Both the position numbers and the translations under genes were made by a program. A stretch of 64,000 nt of DNA, taken from the NCBI RefSeq assembly GCF_001420715.1, contig NZ_LJJC01000004.1, positions 711,734-775,733 of the forward strand, read 5' to 3'. The stretch is from Heyndrickxia shackletonii. Lineage in GTDB: Bacteria > Bacillota > Bacilli > Bacillales > Bacillaceae_C. Under the pieces are notes generated by a model. That model was not told the origin of the DNA. It did no database searches and was given only the letters and a program-made list of their open reading frames with translations. Every line of letters starts with the position of its first letter. Position 1 is the stretch's first letter. This document shows positions 42,483-51,379 of the stretch, piece by piece.

Positions 42483-43133
42483 ATGGAAGAATTGAGAGCT
42501 GAAAAAGTACTGGATAGTATAATTTTTGATTTAGACGGGACTATATGGGATCCGATAGACACGGTTCTTAATGCGTGGAACAGTTGTATCAAAAAACACG
42601 GTGAAATAAAAGGAGAATTAACTCGTACTGATCTCGAAGGAATAATGGGATTACAAATGAACGATATTGGCAAAAAGTTGTTTCCTTATTTAAGCGAGGA
42701 ATTCAGTATGAAAGTGATAACCGAGTGTGGTGATTTAGAGCAGCGGTATTTGAAGAAACAAGGAGGCAAACTTTACCGGAATGTCGAGAATGTATTGAAC
42801 GTTTTATCTAAGAAATACAAGCTCTTTATCGTAAGCAACTGTCAAGACGGATACATTGAAACTTTTTATGAGTATCATAACCTGGAGAAATACTTTTTGG
42901 ATTATGAAAATCCCGGAAGAACCGGCCTTTCAAAAGGGGAGAATATTAACTTAATTATCAGGAGAAATAATTTAACTGCCCCCATTTATGTAGGGGATAC
43001 AGAAGGAGATTTAAATGCAGCCAGATATGCTGGAATTCCATTCGTTTATGCGAAGTATGGATTTGGACAAGTAAGTGAATATGATTGGGTGATTGAAAAG
43101 TTTGATGATCTTCAGAAAGTAACGGGGCTTTAG
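42483..43133 (+). CDS. HAD family hydrolase
   Basis: A 216-residue HAD phosphatase. Motif I is FDLDGTIWDP (Asp16, Asp18), motif II is in FIVSNCQDGYIE, and motif III/IV is in GRTGLSKGENINLII and VGDTEGDLNAARYAG. The helical cap lies between motifs I and II, as in phosphoglycolate phosphatase-like proteins. The ATG at 42483 has GGAGG five bases upstream. Substrate unknown. Confidence 0.85.
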   Translation: MEELRAEKVLDSIIFDLDGTIWDPIDTVLNAWNSCIKKHGEIKGELTRTDLEGIMGLQMNDIGKKLFPYLSEEFSMKVITECGDLEQRYLKKQGGKLYRNVENVLNVLSKKYKLFIVSNCQDGYIETFYEYHNLEKYFLDYENPGRTGLSKGENINLIIRRNNLTAPIYVGDTEGDLNAARYAGIPFVYAKYGFGQVSEYDWVIEKFDDLQKVTGL

Positions 43134-43142
43134 TTGAAAACC

Positions 43143-43184
43143 GGACAGCACATTTTTTAGAGCTCTAAAATGTGCGGTCCTTTT
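43143..43184 (+). terminator. Terminator after the HAD gene
   Basis: GGACAGCACATTTT and TAAAATGTGCGGTCC form a stem with one mismatch, followed by TTTT. Confidence 0.85.
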
Positions 43185-43195
43185 AGTATAAACAG

Positions 43196-43645
43196 CTAAC
43201 CACAATTAGAATGGTTTTTATCATTATCATCGTTTGGTAATGTACTAGATGGTGTGAATATGCGATCTAATACTTTTTCAGTAATTGGCATAAAGTAATT
43301 AAGTATTAGCCCTCCTAAACAAACGGTTAATAAAGTTCCAACGCCAATTGGTCCATTTAAAATCATTGCGATTACCAAGAATACGATGTAAATCAATGTT
43401 CTCGAAAAATATATATTCGTTTTAGTTAATTCTTGTAGGATTAATGTTAAACGGTCAACTGGAATCAGTGCAAAATTAGTGTGTAAATATGTTGCAGTTC
43501 CTAGTCCTATAACAACTAAGCCGATTCCAAAACAAACAAATTTGCTGTACCAAAGTTCAGGTGTTATAAAAAAGTGCAATAAGAAAATCCACATATCAAT
43601 ACCAATCCCCGTTATAAATGTCGTTAACAACCCCAAAATTTCTGG
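43196..43645 (-). pseudogene. YczE/YitT-like membrane protein, 5' truncated
   Basis: The readable frame encodes 146 residues from KRQRPEILGLLTTFITGIGI onward, with GLVVIGLGTATYLHTNFALI, PVDRLTLILQELTKTN and GPIGVGTLLTVCLGGLILNY, like the C-terminal two-thirds of YczE-type proteins. About 70 N-terminal residues expected for the family are missing, and a stop codon lies just upstream. A MITE occupies 43683-43958, right where the missing part should be. It is probably nonfunctional. Confidence 0.65.
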
Positions 43646-43682
43646 CCTTTGTCTTTTTTAAAATGAATTACAACATATTAAT

Positions 43683-43958
43683 ATTAGACTTATTTTTCGT
43701 TGTTGATTTTCGATTAGGTATGAGAATTCTTAGGCGGAGAATTTCCGGCTAATGTAAATAAGGCAGGGTTAAGAAGTAGATATAAGCGGAGATATTCCGA
43801 TTAACTGCTCTAAATAGGGCAAAATCCAAGGATTTGGATAAGATAAACGGAAAACCTCCCCTTATTTTTAGGGAAATAGGAGTATTTCTAAATTTAAACG
43901 GAATTTTTCCGTTTATTTTTCAAACAGGTAAAATCAACATTCAGTTATAACAGAGCAT
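43683..43958. mobile_element. MITE copy 2 (IS1595-like ends)
   Basis: About 275 bp, matching copy 1 in the same orientation and copy 3 inverted. The left end contains TTATTTTTCGTTGTTGATTT and the right end CATTCAGTTATAACAGAGC. No ORF is present. ATATTAAT occurs on both flanks and may be a target duplication. It lies next to the truncated YczE-like gene. Confidence 0.8.
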
Positions 43959-44093
43959 AATATTAATGCTATTATTATTTCCCAACTTCCTACAGTTAGC
44001 CCCACCTTTACGGACAGTCCTACCAAAAGTGCATCAAATGGTGAAGTTCCAAGATCTGATTGTATCACTTTACTTGACCTCTTTCTGATTTTT

Positions 44094-44161
44094 TTTGTTG
44101 CAAATGCAACAAATTTAAGTTAAATTTAATGCATAGTATTTTTATTGCATTTGCAACAAAA
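44094..44161 (+). promoter_or_regulatory. Twin palindromic operators of the MarR-pai operon
   Basis: A perfect 20-bp palindrome (TTTGTTGCAAATGCAACAAA, 44094-44113) and a second near-identical one centred at 44150 (TTGCATTTGCAA core) are spaced 52 bp centre to centre. Both share TTGCA-nn-TGCAA. They lie just upstream of the MarR gene and are likely its own binding sites. Confidence 0.75.
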
Positions 44162-44182
44162 ATAAGTATTAAGGAGTTAATG

Positions 44183-44635
44183 ATGAAGGAAATTCTTCGT
44201 GAAATTGGAATGATAGCAAGGGCATTAGATTCTATAAGCAATATAGAATTCAAAGAATATGATCTGACAAAAGGGCAGTATTTGTACCTTGTGCGAATAT
44301 GTGAAAACCCTGGAATCATTCAAGAAAAGGTAGCAGAGATGATTAAAGTAGATCGAACAACAGCATCTCGTGCAATTAAAAAACTTGAAATAAATGGATT
44401 TATTGAAAAGAAAGAAGATGAACAGAACAAAAAAATTAAAAGACTCTTTCCAACAGAGAAAGGAAAAAATGTTTATCCTTTTATAAAAAGAGAAAATGAT
44501 TATTCTAATGCCGTTGCATTAGAGGGATTTTCCGAAAAAGAAACAGAAACCATTTTCGATCTTCTTCAGAGAGTAAGAAAAAATATAGAAAAAGACTGGG
44601 AATTTGTGAAAAAGGGAAACAAGAGAAATTATTGA
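44183..44635 (+). CDS. MarR family transcriptional regulator
   Basis: A 150-residue protein with the winged helix of MarR (KGQYLYLVRICENPGIIQEK, VAEMIKVDRTTASRAIKKLE, NGFIEKKEDEQNKKIKRL) and long dimerisation helices at both ends. I chose the second of two adjacent ATG codons (44183), six bases after AAGGAG; the longer frame to 44129 overlaps the operator. It heads a putative operon with paiA and paiB and has two palindromes upstream, so it is probably an autorepressor. Confidence 0.9.
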   Translation: MKEILREIGMIARALDSISNIEFKEYDLTKGQYLYLVRICENPGIIQEKVAEMIKVDRTTASRAIKKLEINGFIEKKEDEQNKKIKRLFPTEKGKNVYPFIKRENDYSNAVALEGFSEKETETIFDLLQRVRKNIEKDWEFVKKGNKRNY

Positions 44636-45175
<540 letters not shown>

Positions 45176-45196
45176 TTTTTTTGAAAGGTGGTTATT

Positions 45197-45814
45197 ATGT
45201 ATATTCCAAAATATTTTCAGGTCACAAATGTGGATGAAATTTGGGACTTTGTTCAAAAAAACTCTTTTGGCACGATAGTCACAACAGAACAAGGGAAACC
45301 AATTGCCACTCATTTACCTTTGCAGTTAAATAAAAAAGGTGATGATTACTATATTACGGGGCATATGGCGTATGCGAACCCTCAATGGAAAACGTTCGAG
45401 GGTGAGAATGAAAATGTCCTTGTTATGTATCAAGGCCCACATGCGTACATTTCATCATCTTGGTACAATCATGAAAATGTACCGACATGGAATTACCAAT
45501 CTGTCCATGTATATGGAACACCCAGTATTATGAGTGAACAAGAGTTGGAAGAGGATCTTATTTTATTATTGCAAAAATACGAACGTCATCGTAAGAATGC
45601 TGCTCTATGGGAAAATCTTTCTCCACAAACGAAGAAACAAATAAAAGGGATTGTTGGATTTAAAATTAAAATACAAGAAGTTCAAGCAGCATATAAATTA
45701 AGTCAAAATCGAACTGAAGAGGACTACCGCAACATTATTGATAAGCTGAATGAGGAAGAGGATTTACATTCGCATCAAATGGCAGAAGTCATGAAAAACT
45801 CGTATAGAAGGTAA
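45197..45814 (+). CDS. paiB: FMN-binding negative transcriptional regulator, PaiB-like
   Basis: A 205-residue protein starting MYIPKYFQVTNVDEIWDFVQ with a split-barrel flavin-binding fold. Typical PaiB pieces are GTIVTTEQGKPIATHLPL, GHMAYANPQWK, YISSSWYNHENVPTWNYQSV and GIVGFKIKI. PaiB of B. subtilis affects sporulation and degradative enzyme genes. The ATG at 45197 has GAAAGGTGG five bases upstream. The gene follows paiA and ends in a strong terminator, so the operon is marR-paiA-paiB. Confidence 0.85.
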   Translation: MYIPKYFQVTNVDEIWDFVQKNSFGTIVTTEQGKPIATHLPLQLNKKGDDYYITGHMAYANPQWKTFEGENENVLVMYQGPHAYISSSWYNHENVPTWNYQSVHVYGTPSIMSEQELEEDLILLLQKYERHRKNAALWENLSPQTKKQIKGIVGFKIKIQEVQAAYKLSQNRTEEDYRNIIDKLNEEEDLHSHQMAEVMKNSYRR

Positions 45815-45852
45815 CAGAACCAACCTTATGTGTAATTTACAGAGTAAGTCAG

Positions 45853-45885
45853 AAAAAGAGGATTCTTAGTTGGAATCCTCTTTTT
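45853..45885 (+). terminator. Terminator of the MarR-pai operon
   Basis: AAAAAGAGGATTC and GAATCCTCTTTTT form a perfect 13-bp stem with a seven-base loop. Confidence 0.9.
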
Positions 45886-46028
45886 GATGGTTTTCTATCT
45901 TTTTATCTTGTAATTCATATTTATAAGCACTATAAAACTAAAAAGGATGATAATTTATAATAAAGCTTGATTAATTTTATTGAAAAGAGATTTGTCAAAT
46001 TCCGCAAATATGCTGATTGTTTTGTCCA

Positions 46029-46056
46029 ACTCCCTATCCATCCTATGCATACCCTA
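46029..46056 (+). promoter_or_regulatory. Sigma-K-type promoter of the coat protein gene
   Basis: AC at 46029-46030 and CATACCCTA at 46048-46056 are separated by 17 bp, fitting the sigma-K pattern (AC, 16-17 bp, CATANNNTA). The coat-type gene starts 31 bp downstream. This suggests expression late in the mother cell. Confidence 0.6.
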
Positions 46057-46087
46057 ATAGGAAATTGATTGATAAGGAGATGTAAGA

Positions 46088-46537
46088 ATGTCATCACACC
46101 ATAAAGAAAAACACAGAAGTAAGGACAGAGACAGAGACAGAGACAGAGACAGGAAAAAAGACCGGGAAAAATACAAACAAAAAATTTTAAATAATATAGA
46201 TACCAAGCAAAAAGGATTGCAGGGGTTATTTATACGTGATTCACACAATATTCAGGTAACACAAACGGAGATACAAGGTTTAATACTCGTTCAAGCAGCA
46301 CTTCAGGCAACTCTTGAAGCCTCTATCCTTGTATTGGGCAGTGAAGACAAAGATGTTAAGCAGCTGCAAAAAGTGGCTCAAAATTTAGAAGCAGCTCAAA
46401 AGCAGTATCAAACTATAGTTATAGAAAATTCTGAAGGCATTAAAGTTACACAAACGGAAGTACAGGTAGAAGTGGTAGTGCAGGCAGCAATCAATCTTTT
46501 AACACAATTGCTCTTAAAAAGTGATTTATCTAGTTAG
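46088..46537 (+). CDS. Spore coat protein of the CotX/CotV type
   Basis: A 149-residue protein. A basic head (HHKEKHRSK) is followed by an Arg-Asp repeat (DRDRDRDRDR, residues 13-22) and then two copies of a CotX/V-like module: IRDSHNIQVTQTEIQGLILV (about 49-68) and VIENSEGIKVTQTEVQVEVV (about 111-130), each followed by a hydrophobic helix (VQAALQ, VQAAIN). CotX and CotV lie in the insoluble outer coat or crust. AAGGAGATG precedes the ATG, and a sigma-K-like promoter is upstream. The terminal RD tract is unusual. Confidence 0.8.
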   Translation: MSSHHKEKHRSKDRDRDRDRDRKKDREKYKQKILNNIDTKQKGLQGLFIRDSHNIQVTQTEIQGLILVQAALQATLEASILVLGSEDKDVKQLQKVAQNLEAAQKQYQTIVIENSEGIKVTQTEVQVEVVVQAAINLLTQLLLKSDLSS

Positions 46538-46981
46538 CGTAATGAAGATGATCCCTGTTTTTCAGTATTGGACAGAGGTCATCTTTTGTAGTTATTACTT
46601 TGCCATTCCATTTTCTAAGAGGTCTAAAGATTCCCTTTAACCAGTTGATTTCGATTGGCGGTTATTCCACCTAATATTGTTAGTTATAATGTTGGCTCCA
46701 ACTTCTACATAAAGTGAAACATCTAAGAAACATAAAATACCTATATCTTTCTCCCACTAACTGTTGCCCCATGGGTGTATTCTCTTATCTTCATTCATAA
46801 CATACAACAAAAATTATTTAGTCTATGTTCTTATGCAATAAAAAATATGCTTAAGACAGAAATATCATTTCGTGCACCACCTTCATTCAACTTTACTATA
46901 ATATAAAGAATTTAAAATATGACGGAAAAGATTCTGTGTTTAAAGCATTCTTGTAATTCTTTGTATAAGGAGATGATGTAT
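46538..46981. other. Intergenic region upstream of phaB
   Basis: Begins with a hairpin terminator for the coat gene (GATGATCCCTGT and ACAGAGGTCATC, about 46544-46588, then TTTT). A TATAAT at 46897-46902 could be the -10 of the phaB promoter, without a good -35. Nothing else is seen. Confidence 0.4.
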
Positions 46982-47758
46982 GTGGGGATAAATGATCTTT
47001 TTAGTCTATCTGGTAAAACAGCTATTGTTACAGGCGGAGGAAAGGGTTTAGGTGCAGAAATGGCTAGTGCACTTGCTAGCGCTGGAGCAAATGTTGTTGT
47101 ATGTTCACGAGATTTAGAAGCATGCCAATTAGTTGCTGATCAGTTAAAAAAATGTGGTGTTGGCTCATTAGCTTTTAAATGCGATGTAACTGACCAAAAA
47201 GAAATTGAAAATGTAGTCAGGGAAACGATCAAAGAGTTTGGAAAGATAGATATTTTAATTAATAATAGTGGAACTTCGTGGATTGGGCCTGCTTTAGAAT
47301 TGCCTGAGGAAAAATGGGACAAAGTCATGGATGTGAATGTAAAGGGAGTATTTCTTTTTAGTCAGGCTGTAGCAAAGGAAATGATAAAGCAAGGGAGCGG
47401 AAAAATTATTAATATCGCATCTGTTACTGGATTTGGTGGCACACAACCAGAATTATTAGATACGATAGCCTACAATACGAGTAAAGGTGCCGTTATGACA
47501 TTCACAAAAGATTTGGCCATTAAATTAGCACGTCATAATATTCAAGTAAATGCCATCGCACCAGGATTCTTTCCTACTAAAATAAGTCAAAAGGTAATAG
47601 ATAAAGCTAACTCATATATTCTAAGTCAAATACCGTCAAGAAGATTCGGAAAGGCAGAAGACTTACACGGAGCAACTGTCTTCTTAGCCTCAAGCGCATC
47701 CGATTATATGATTGGACATGTTTTAGTCATGGATGGAGGAATAAGTAGTTTAGTCTAG
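46982..47758 (+). CDS. phaB: SDR oxidoreductase, probable acetoacetyl-CoA reductase of the PHA cluster
   Basis: A 258-residue short-chain dehydrogenase beginning VGINDLFSLSGKTAIVTGGG with the TGGGKGLG nucleotide loop, NNSG, the catalytic Ser and YNTSKGA. The GTG at 46982 lies nine bases after AAGGAG; ATG codons just upstream are closer. It is followed by phaR- and phaC-like genes, so it most likely reduces acetoacetyl-CoA to the hydroxyacyl-CoA precursor of PHA. The family alone would not settle the substrate; the context does most of the work. Confidence 0.7.
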   Translation: MGINDLFSLSGKTAIVTGGGKGLGAEMASALASAGANVVVCSRDLEACQLVADQLKKCGVGSLAFKCDVTDQKEIENVVRETIKEFGKIDILINNSGTSWIGPALELPEEKWDKVMDVNVKGVFLFSQAVAKEMIKQGSGKIINIASVTGFGGTQPELLDTIAYNTSKGAVMTFTKDLAIKLARHNIQVNAIAPGFFPTKISQKVIDKANSYILSQIPSRRFGKAEDLHGATVFLASSASDYMIGHVLVMDGGISSLV

Positions 47759-47778
47759 TAAGAAAGGAGAAAAAAGCA

Positions 47779-48105
47779 GTGGAGAATAACGAGCAAGTAG
47801 AACTCTATAAGGCTATGAAACTAGCTGGCTTTAAAGTGGAGCAAGAAATAAATAATTGGATTAAAGATCAGCTTAATCACAAGAAAATCATGGAAGGAAC
47901 AAACATTGCCGGCAAGTATTATGTCCATGCAATGAAATGTGTTCAAAATAGGATGGGGCATTTGTTCACTCATTTAAATATACCATCGAAAAAAGACGTT
48001 ACGAATATAGGTAAATTGGTGTTACAAGTGGAAGAAAAAGTAGATAAGGTGGAAGATCAGGTAATTTCACTTCAGCAACAAGTGGAGAATTTAAAAAATG
48101 GGTAA
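47779..48105 (+). CDS. phaR: Short PhaR-like PHA synthase subunit
   Basis: A 108-residue helical protein. The stretch LFTHLNIPSKKDVTNIGKLV then LQVEEKVDKVEDQVISLQQQ matches the conserved part of Bacillus PhaR, the partner subunit of class IV PHA synthases (also seen in PhaE). It is shorter than the PhaR I know from B. megaterium. It starts with GTG nine bases after AAGGAG, 21 bp after phaB. The C-terminus is a coiled coil. The assignment rests on this motif and the adjacent phaC. Confidence 0.65.
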   Translation: MENNEQVELYKAMKLAGFKVEQEINNWIKDQLNHKKIMEGTNIAGKYYVHAMKCVQNRMGHLFTHLNIPSKKDVTNIGKLVLQVEEKVDKVEDQVISLQQQVENLKNG

Positions 48106-48175
48106 TAGACTGCTTGTTTTTAAAGGATAAGAAAATATAAAATGTTTCAACATACAAATTACTTAACAAATTCAA

Positions 48176-48362
48176 CCTTGTCTAGCTCCAAGTGAAATTG
48201 GCACTTCAAATTTCACCAGCGCCTATCGGCTAGCGGATTTCTCCGTCTCCTCCCTACGATAAGTCAACATCAGTTCGTGAACTACCTCACTGTGTTTCCT
48301 TTATCTCAGTCGAAGACTACGAAATCCGTACGCCGATGAGCAAGGCGCTTGCGCTTTTCTTA
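48176..48362. repeat. Bacillus intergenic repeat ending in GCGCTTGCGC
   Basis: The DNA starts CTTGTCTAGCTCCA, includes CAGCGCCTATCGGCTAGCG, and ends AAGGCGCTTGCGCTTTTCTT. This is the pattern of a widely dispersed palindromic intergenic repeat of Bacillus and Geobacillus. Some inserted sequence lies within. It sits between phaR and the phaC ribosome binding site. Confidence 0.7.
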
Positions 48363-48385
48363 TCATAAAGGAGATGAAGTAACCT

Positions 48386-49462
48386 GTGGATAAAAAGGAT
48401 GATTATCCAAATAGCTTGCATACAGCAAATATAAATTTAAGTAAAGAATCTCTAAGGTGGAAAGGCTTTATCAACCATTGGACAGACAGTGAATTAATGC
48501 AACACCCTACACCAAGGGAGGCAATCTGGAAAAAAAACAAGGCTACATTATGGTACTATCCTTCCTCACAGAAGAAGTATAAAACTCCATTATTTTTAAT
48601 CTATTCCCTAGTGAACCAACCATTTATATTAGATTTATTACCTAATGAGAGTGTTATACAATCATTTACTGAAAATGGCTTCGATGTTTATCTATTAGAT
48701 TTTGGGATTCCTAGAGAGGAAGATAGTGATATCACTGTCGACCATTATATAGTAGATTATATCCAGCGAGGAGTAATAAGGGCAATTCATCACTCTAATG
48801 CTGAAAAAATAAGTATTGTTGGTTATTGTCTTGGAGGAACTTTAGCAGCAGTATATACGGCAATATCTAACGAACCAATCGAAAATTTAATTTTAATGGT
48901 TACTCCTATTGATTTTCAGTATTTTCCTTCATATGACCAATGGGTTGAAGCGTTAAGAGCGGGTTCTATAAATGTAGATGATTTTATTGATGCTTATGGA
49001 ATCATCCCAGCGGAATTTGTAAAGTTTGGGGTAAGATTACTTACATCACCAGTTTATTTCAGTCATTATCTATCTTTATTAAATCGATCTGATGATCCAA
49101 ACTATGTACTTAGGTGGAAACTTTTTAATAAGTGGACAAAAGAACATATTCCGTTTGCTGGGGGCGCAATGAAACAATTAATCAATGATTTTGTAAAGGA
49201 AAATAAGTTGATCAAAGGGGAACTTATGATCCGTGAGAAAAAGGTTAATCTAAGCGATATTAAGGCTAACCTTCTCGTTGTTTCCTCCAACTTAGATCAT
49301 CTTGTCCCTAAGGAACAAAGCATGCCTATTATAGATCTCGTTTCAAGTCAGGATAAAACGTATAAACTTCTCCAAGGCGGTCACACTCATTTATTTGTAA
49401 AAAATAACAAACTTCCAGATTATCTGGAAGAATGGTTGCCTCAACGTTCAGATCCACTTTGA
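48386..49462 (+). CDS. phaC: Class IV PHA synthase catalytic subunit
   Basis: A 358-residue alpha/beta-hydrolase protein that matches PhaC of Bacillus: PREAIWKKNKATLWYYP, SLVNQPFILDLLPNESVI, GFDVYLLDFGIPREEDSD, the lipase-like box GYCLGG (Cys148), VVSSNLDHLVP (Asp304) and GGHTHL (His333). This is the complete catalytic triad. It polymerises hydroxyacyl-CoA into polyhydroxyalkanoate granules together with PhaR. It starts with GTG after AAAGGAG. A repeat element separates it from phaR. Confidence 0.85.
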   Translation: MDKKDDYPNSLHTANINLSKESLRWKGFINHWTDSELMQHPTPREAIWKKNKATLWYYPSSQKKYKTPLFLIYSLVNQPFILDLLPNESVIQSFTENGFDVYLLDFGIPREEDSDITVDHYIVDYIQRGVIRAIHHSNAEKISIVGYCLGGTLAAVYTAISNEPIENLILMVTPIDFQYFPSYDQWVEALRAGSINVDDFIDAYGIIPAEFVKFGVRLLTSPVYFSHYLSLLNRSDDPNYVLRWKLFNKWTKEHIPFAGGAMKQLINDFVKENKLIKGELMIREKKVNLSDIKANLLVVSSNLDHLVPKEQSMPIIDLVSSQDKTYKLLQGGHTHLFVKNNKLPDYLEEWLPQRSDPL

Positions 49463-49547
49463 TATGATGATTGGGAAATTATTGCAATCCGCCAAACTCA
49501 CCCACCCTAGTATCAGTGAATAAAGAAGAAAGATAGGAGAGAATGTT

Positions 49548-49655
49548 ATGTATATACTTTATTCAAGTAAGTGGAGGAATATGGAACCGTATATCGATTA
49601 TTTAGGGTTTGCTAGCATGGTTTACCTCGATTTTTTCATAAATCAACAACAATGA
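49548..49655 (+). CDS. Possible 35-residue ORF
   Basis: MYILYSSKWRNMEPYIDYLG then FASMVYLDFFINQQQ, with GGAGAG before the ATG and a terminator-like hairpin after (49674-49706). No recognised family. It may be the remnant of a larger gene. Confidence 0.3.
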   Translation: MYILYSSKWRNMEPYIDYLGFASMVYLDFFINQQQ

Positions 49656-49673
49656 TAAAATGATCTTATCTCT

Positions 49674-49706
49674 ACTCCATTCCCATCAGCGGATTGGAGT
49701 TTTTTT
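49674..49706 (+). terminator. Terminator downstream of phaC
   Basis: ACTCCA and TGGAGT flank a 15-base loop followed by seven T residues. Confidence 0.7.
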
Positions 49707-49743
49707 CATTAAAAAATAATAACTTTTATTTAGTGTTGATGCA

Positions 49744-49902
49744 ATGTCAGGATTTGCAGTTCATTACGATAATGTGAACTTTAAGCTTTGTAATAAAAAG
49801 CTTGGGAAAGAAGTTATGCTGATTTCTGATAAAAAAGTTCGAAATAAAATGGGTATTTACGGGAACGAAAAAAGATTTCTTCATCAGAGTTTTTTTCATT
49901 GA
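49744..49902 (+). other. Short open frame, likely relic
   Basis: A 52-codon frame (MSGFAVHYDNVNFKLCNKKL and so on) without a ribosome binding site, ending three bases before the reverse HxlR gene's stop. The codon pattern looks protein-like, so it may be a fragment of a lost gene. I do not recognise it. Confidence 0.25.
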
Positions 49903-49904
49903 GA

Positions 49905-50270
49905 TCAAAGGGTGTTCGCGTCGTCCTCATTCGCATTTTCCATAAATTCGATATGTTTAAATCCCCATTCGCACATTTCGGTCAAAACGGAACCTAACGT
50001 TCTACCGTGATCGGACAAAAAATATTCCACTTTGGGTGGAATCTCTTTATACACTCGGCGTATGATGAGTTCGTCCCTTTCCATCTCACGAAGTTGATTA
50101 GTGAGCATACCTTGCGTGACATTCGGAAGCAGACGTCTCAATTCCCCGAATCTCTTTGTACCTTGATGCAGTAAAATAAACAAAATGAGTGGCTTCCATT
50201 TTCCTCCTATCACCTGCAGAGTGGCTAATATTCCTTGTGTCTTATAAGAATCGCGAATCTCCTCTTGCAT
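49905..50270 (-). CDS. HxlR family transcriptional regulator
   Basis: The 121-residue product has the HxlR winged helix: [77 protein letters not shown]. It lacks a conserved N-terminal Cys like that of quinone-sensing YodB; none is visible in the first residues. The ATG at 50270 lies just after GGGAGATGG. It is divergent from a quinone reductase-like gene, and two palindromes lie between them, so it probably controls that gene. Confidence 0.85.
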   Translation of the reverse strand: MQEEIRDSYKTQGILATLQVIGGKWKPLILFILLHQGTKRFGELRRLLPNVTQGMLTNQLREMERDELIIRRVYKEIPPKVEYFLSDHGRTLGSVLTEMCEWGFKHIEFMENANEDDANTL

Positions 50271-50341
50271 CTTACCATCTCCCAATCACATGATCTTTAC
50301 CTTGTTAGTTGTAATTTTATCAGAGTATCCAGAATGAAAAC

Positions 50342-50381
50342 AGTACGATGATTTATCATACTTAGTACGTTTTACCATACT
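50342..50381 (+). promoter_or_regulatory. Twin HxlR operator candidates
   Basis: Two AGTACG...CATACT palindromes (50342-50362 and 50364-50381) lie between the HxlR gene and the divergent reductase. The arms match imperfectly (AGTACG against AGTATG). HxlR proteins commonly bind such inverted pairs. Confidence 0.5.
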
Positions 50382-50522
50382 ACCTGCCGACTTCAGACGT
50401 CGTCTATGGTACGTTTCACAGGACTTAGTCTGTAAAAAAAGGGTACTTTGCAAAACTGAAATTCCGCACAATAATAGGGGTGTAGTTCATGATGCTACGA
50501 AAAATGAGAAAGGATGATCGTT

Positions 50523-51062
50523 ATGAAAATTATGGTTATCACTGCACATCCCAATCTAAATAATTCCCGGGCCAATCGGGCGTTAGTACGAGAGCTGAAA
50601 AATCAAACTAATATCTATATTCGCGACCTTTATCAGGAGTATCCCAATTGGAATATTGATGTGGAAAGAGAACAACAATTGCTGCTTCAATATGACCGGG
50701 TTGTGTTTCAGTTCCCGTTCTATTGGTATAGTTGCCCTCCTCTTTTAAAAAAGTGGTTCGATGATGTATTGACGTTTGGTCGGGCATATGGACCAGGAGG
50801 AGATAGTTTGAAAGGCAAAGAGTTTATCATTGCTACAACGACGGGAGGTTCCGAAAATTGCTATCGAGCGGGCGGAGACAATTGGTTCACGATCAGTGAA
50901 TTTTTAAAACCTATCCAAAGAACGATTACCAAATGTAATGGAATTTATCTTCCTGCATTCGTCACCTATAGTGCAAACGAATGCACGGATGAATATCTTG
51001 AGCAAGAGGCTAAAAAGTATGCGGAATATATCCAAACTTTTATACGTGTGCTGGTCCATTAA
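50523..51062 (+). CDS. NAD(P)H:quinone reductase-like flavoprotein (KefF/YwrO type)
   Basis: A 179-residue flavodoxin-fold oxidoreductase: MVITAHPNLNNSRANRALVR (FMN/FAD phosphate loop), VVFQFPFYWYSCPPLLKKWF, DDVLTFGRAYGPGGDSLKGK and TTTGGSENCYRAGG. Family members reduce quinones or nitro compounds with NAD(P)H. The ATG at 50523 has AAAGGA eight bases upstream. Divergence from an HxlR regulator is the usual layout for electrophile-response reductases. Confidence 0.85.
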   Translation: MKIMVITAHPNLNNSRANRALVRELKNQTNIYIRDLYQEYPNWNIDVEREQQLLLQYDRVVFQFPFYWYSCPPLLKKWFDDVLTFGRAYGPGGDSLKGKEFIIATTTGGSENCYRAGGDNWFTISEFLKPIQRTITKCNGIYLPAFVTYSANECTDEYLEQEAKKYAEYIQTFIRVLVH

Positions 51063-51186
51063 TCTCCAAGTTCCTAATAATGCAATGAAAGGAAAGCTCT
51101 TACCATTGTAATGTATAACTTATTAAATACCATAAGACACTTTATGTGAAATTAGGTAGAAAAAGGTAATTCATATTCCTGCTAGA

Positions 51187-51290
51187 TAACAATCCATTTT
51201 GATCAATCCTATTTTCAAAATGGATTGCTATTATTTATTGTAATATGTAGTTTGTAAGGCATTTTTGCTCAAACTTTATTTCAATGCTAA
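51187..51290. repeat. Hairpin-containing dispersed repeat, copy A
   Basis: CAATCCATTTTGA (51190-51202) and TCAAAATGGATTG (51215-51227) form a perfect 13-bp stem; further on is GCTCAAACTTTATTTCAA. A diverged copy with the same order of parts lies at 63550-63640. Confidence 0.6.
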
Positions 51291-51300
51291 GAAGGAGACC

Positions 51301-51375
51301 ATGAAACCATTTACTTTAAATCAAAATCTTAGTTGTATTGTTACACGAGCTGTTAACTTCCATGCTTCCATATAA
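51301..51375 (+). other. 24-codon ORF with strong ribosome binding site
   Basis: MKPFTLNQNLSCIVTRAVNF then HASI, preceded by AGAAGGAG. It ends five bases before the reverse MocR gene's stop. It may be the surviving 5' end of a deleted gene or a tiny peptide gene. Confidence 0.25.
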
Positions 51376-51379
51376 GCCA

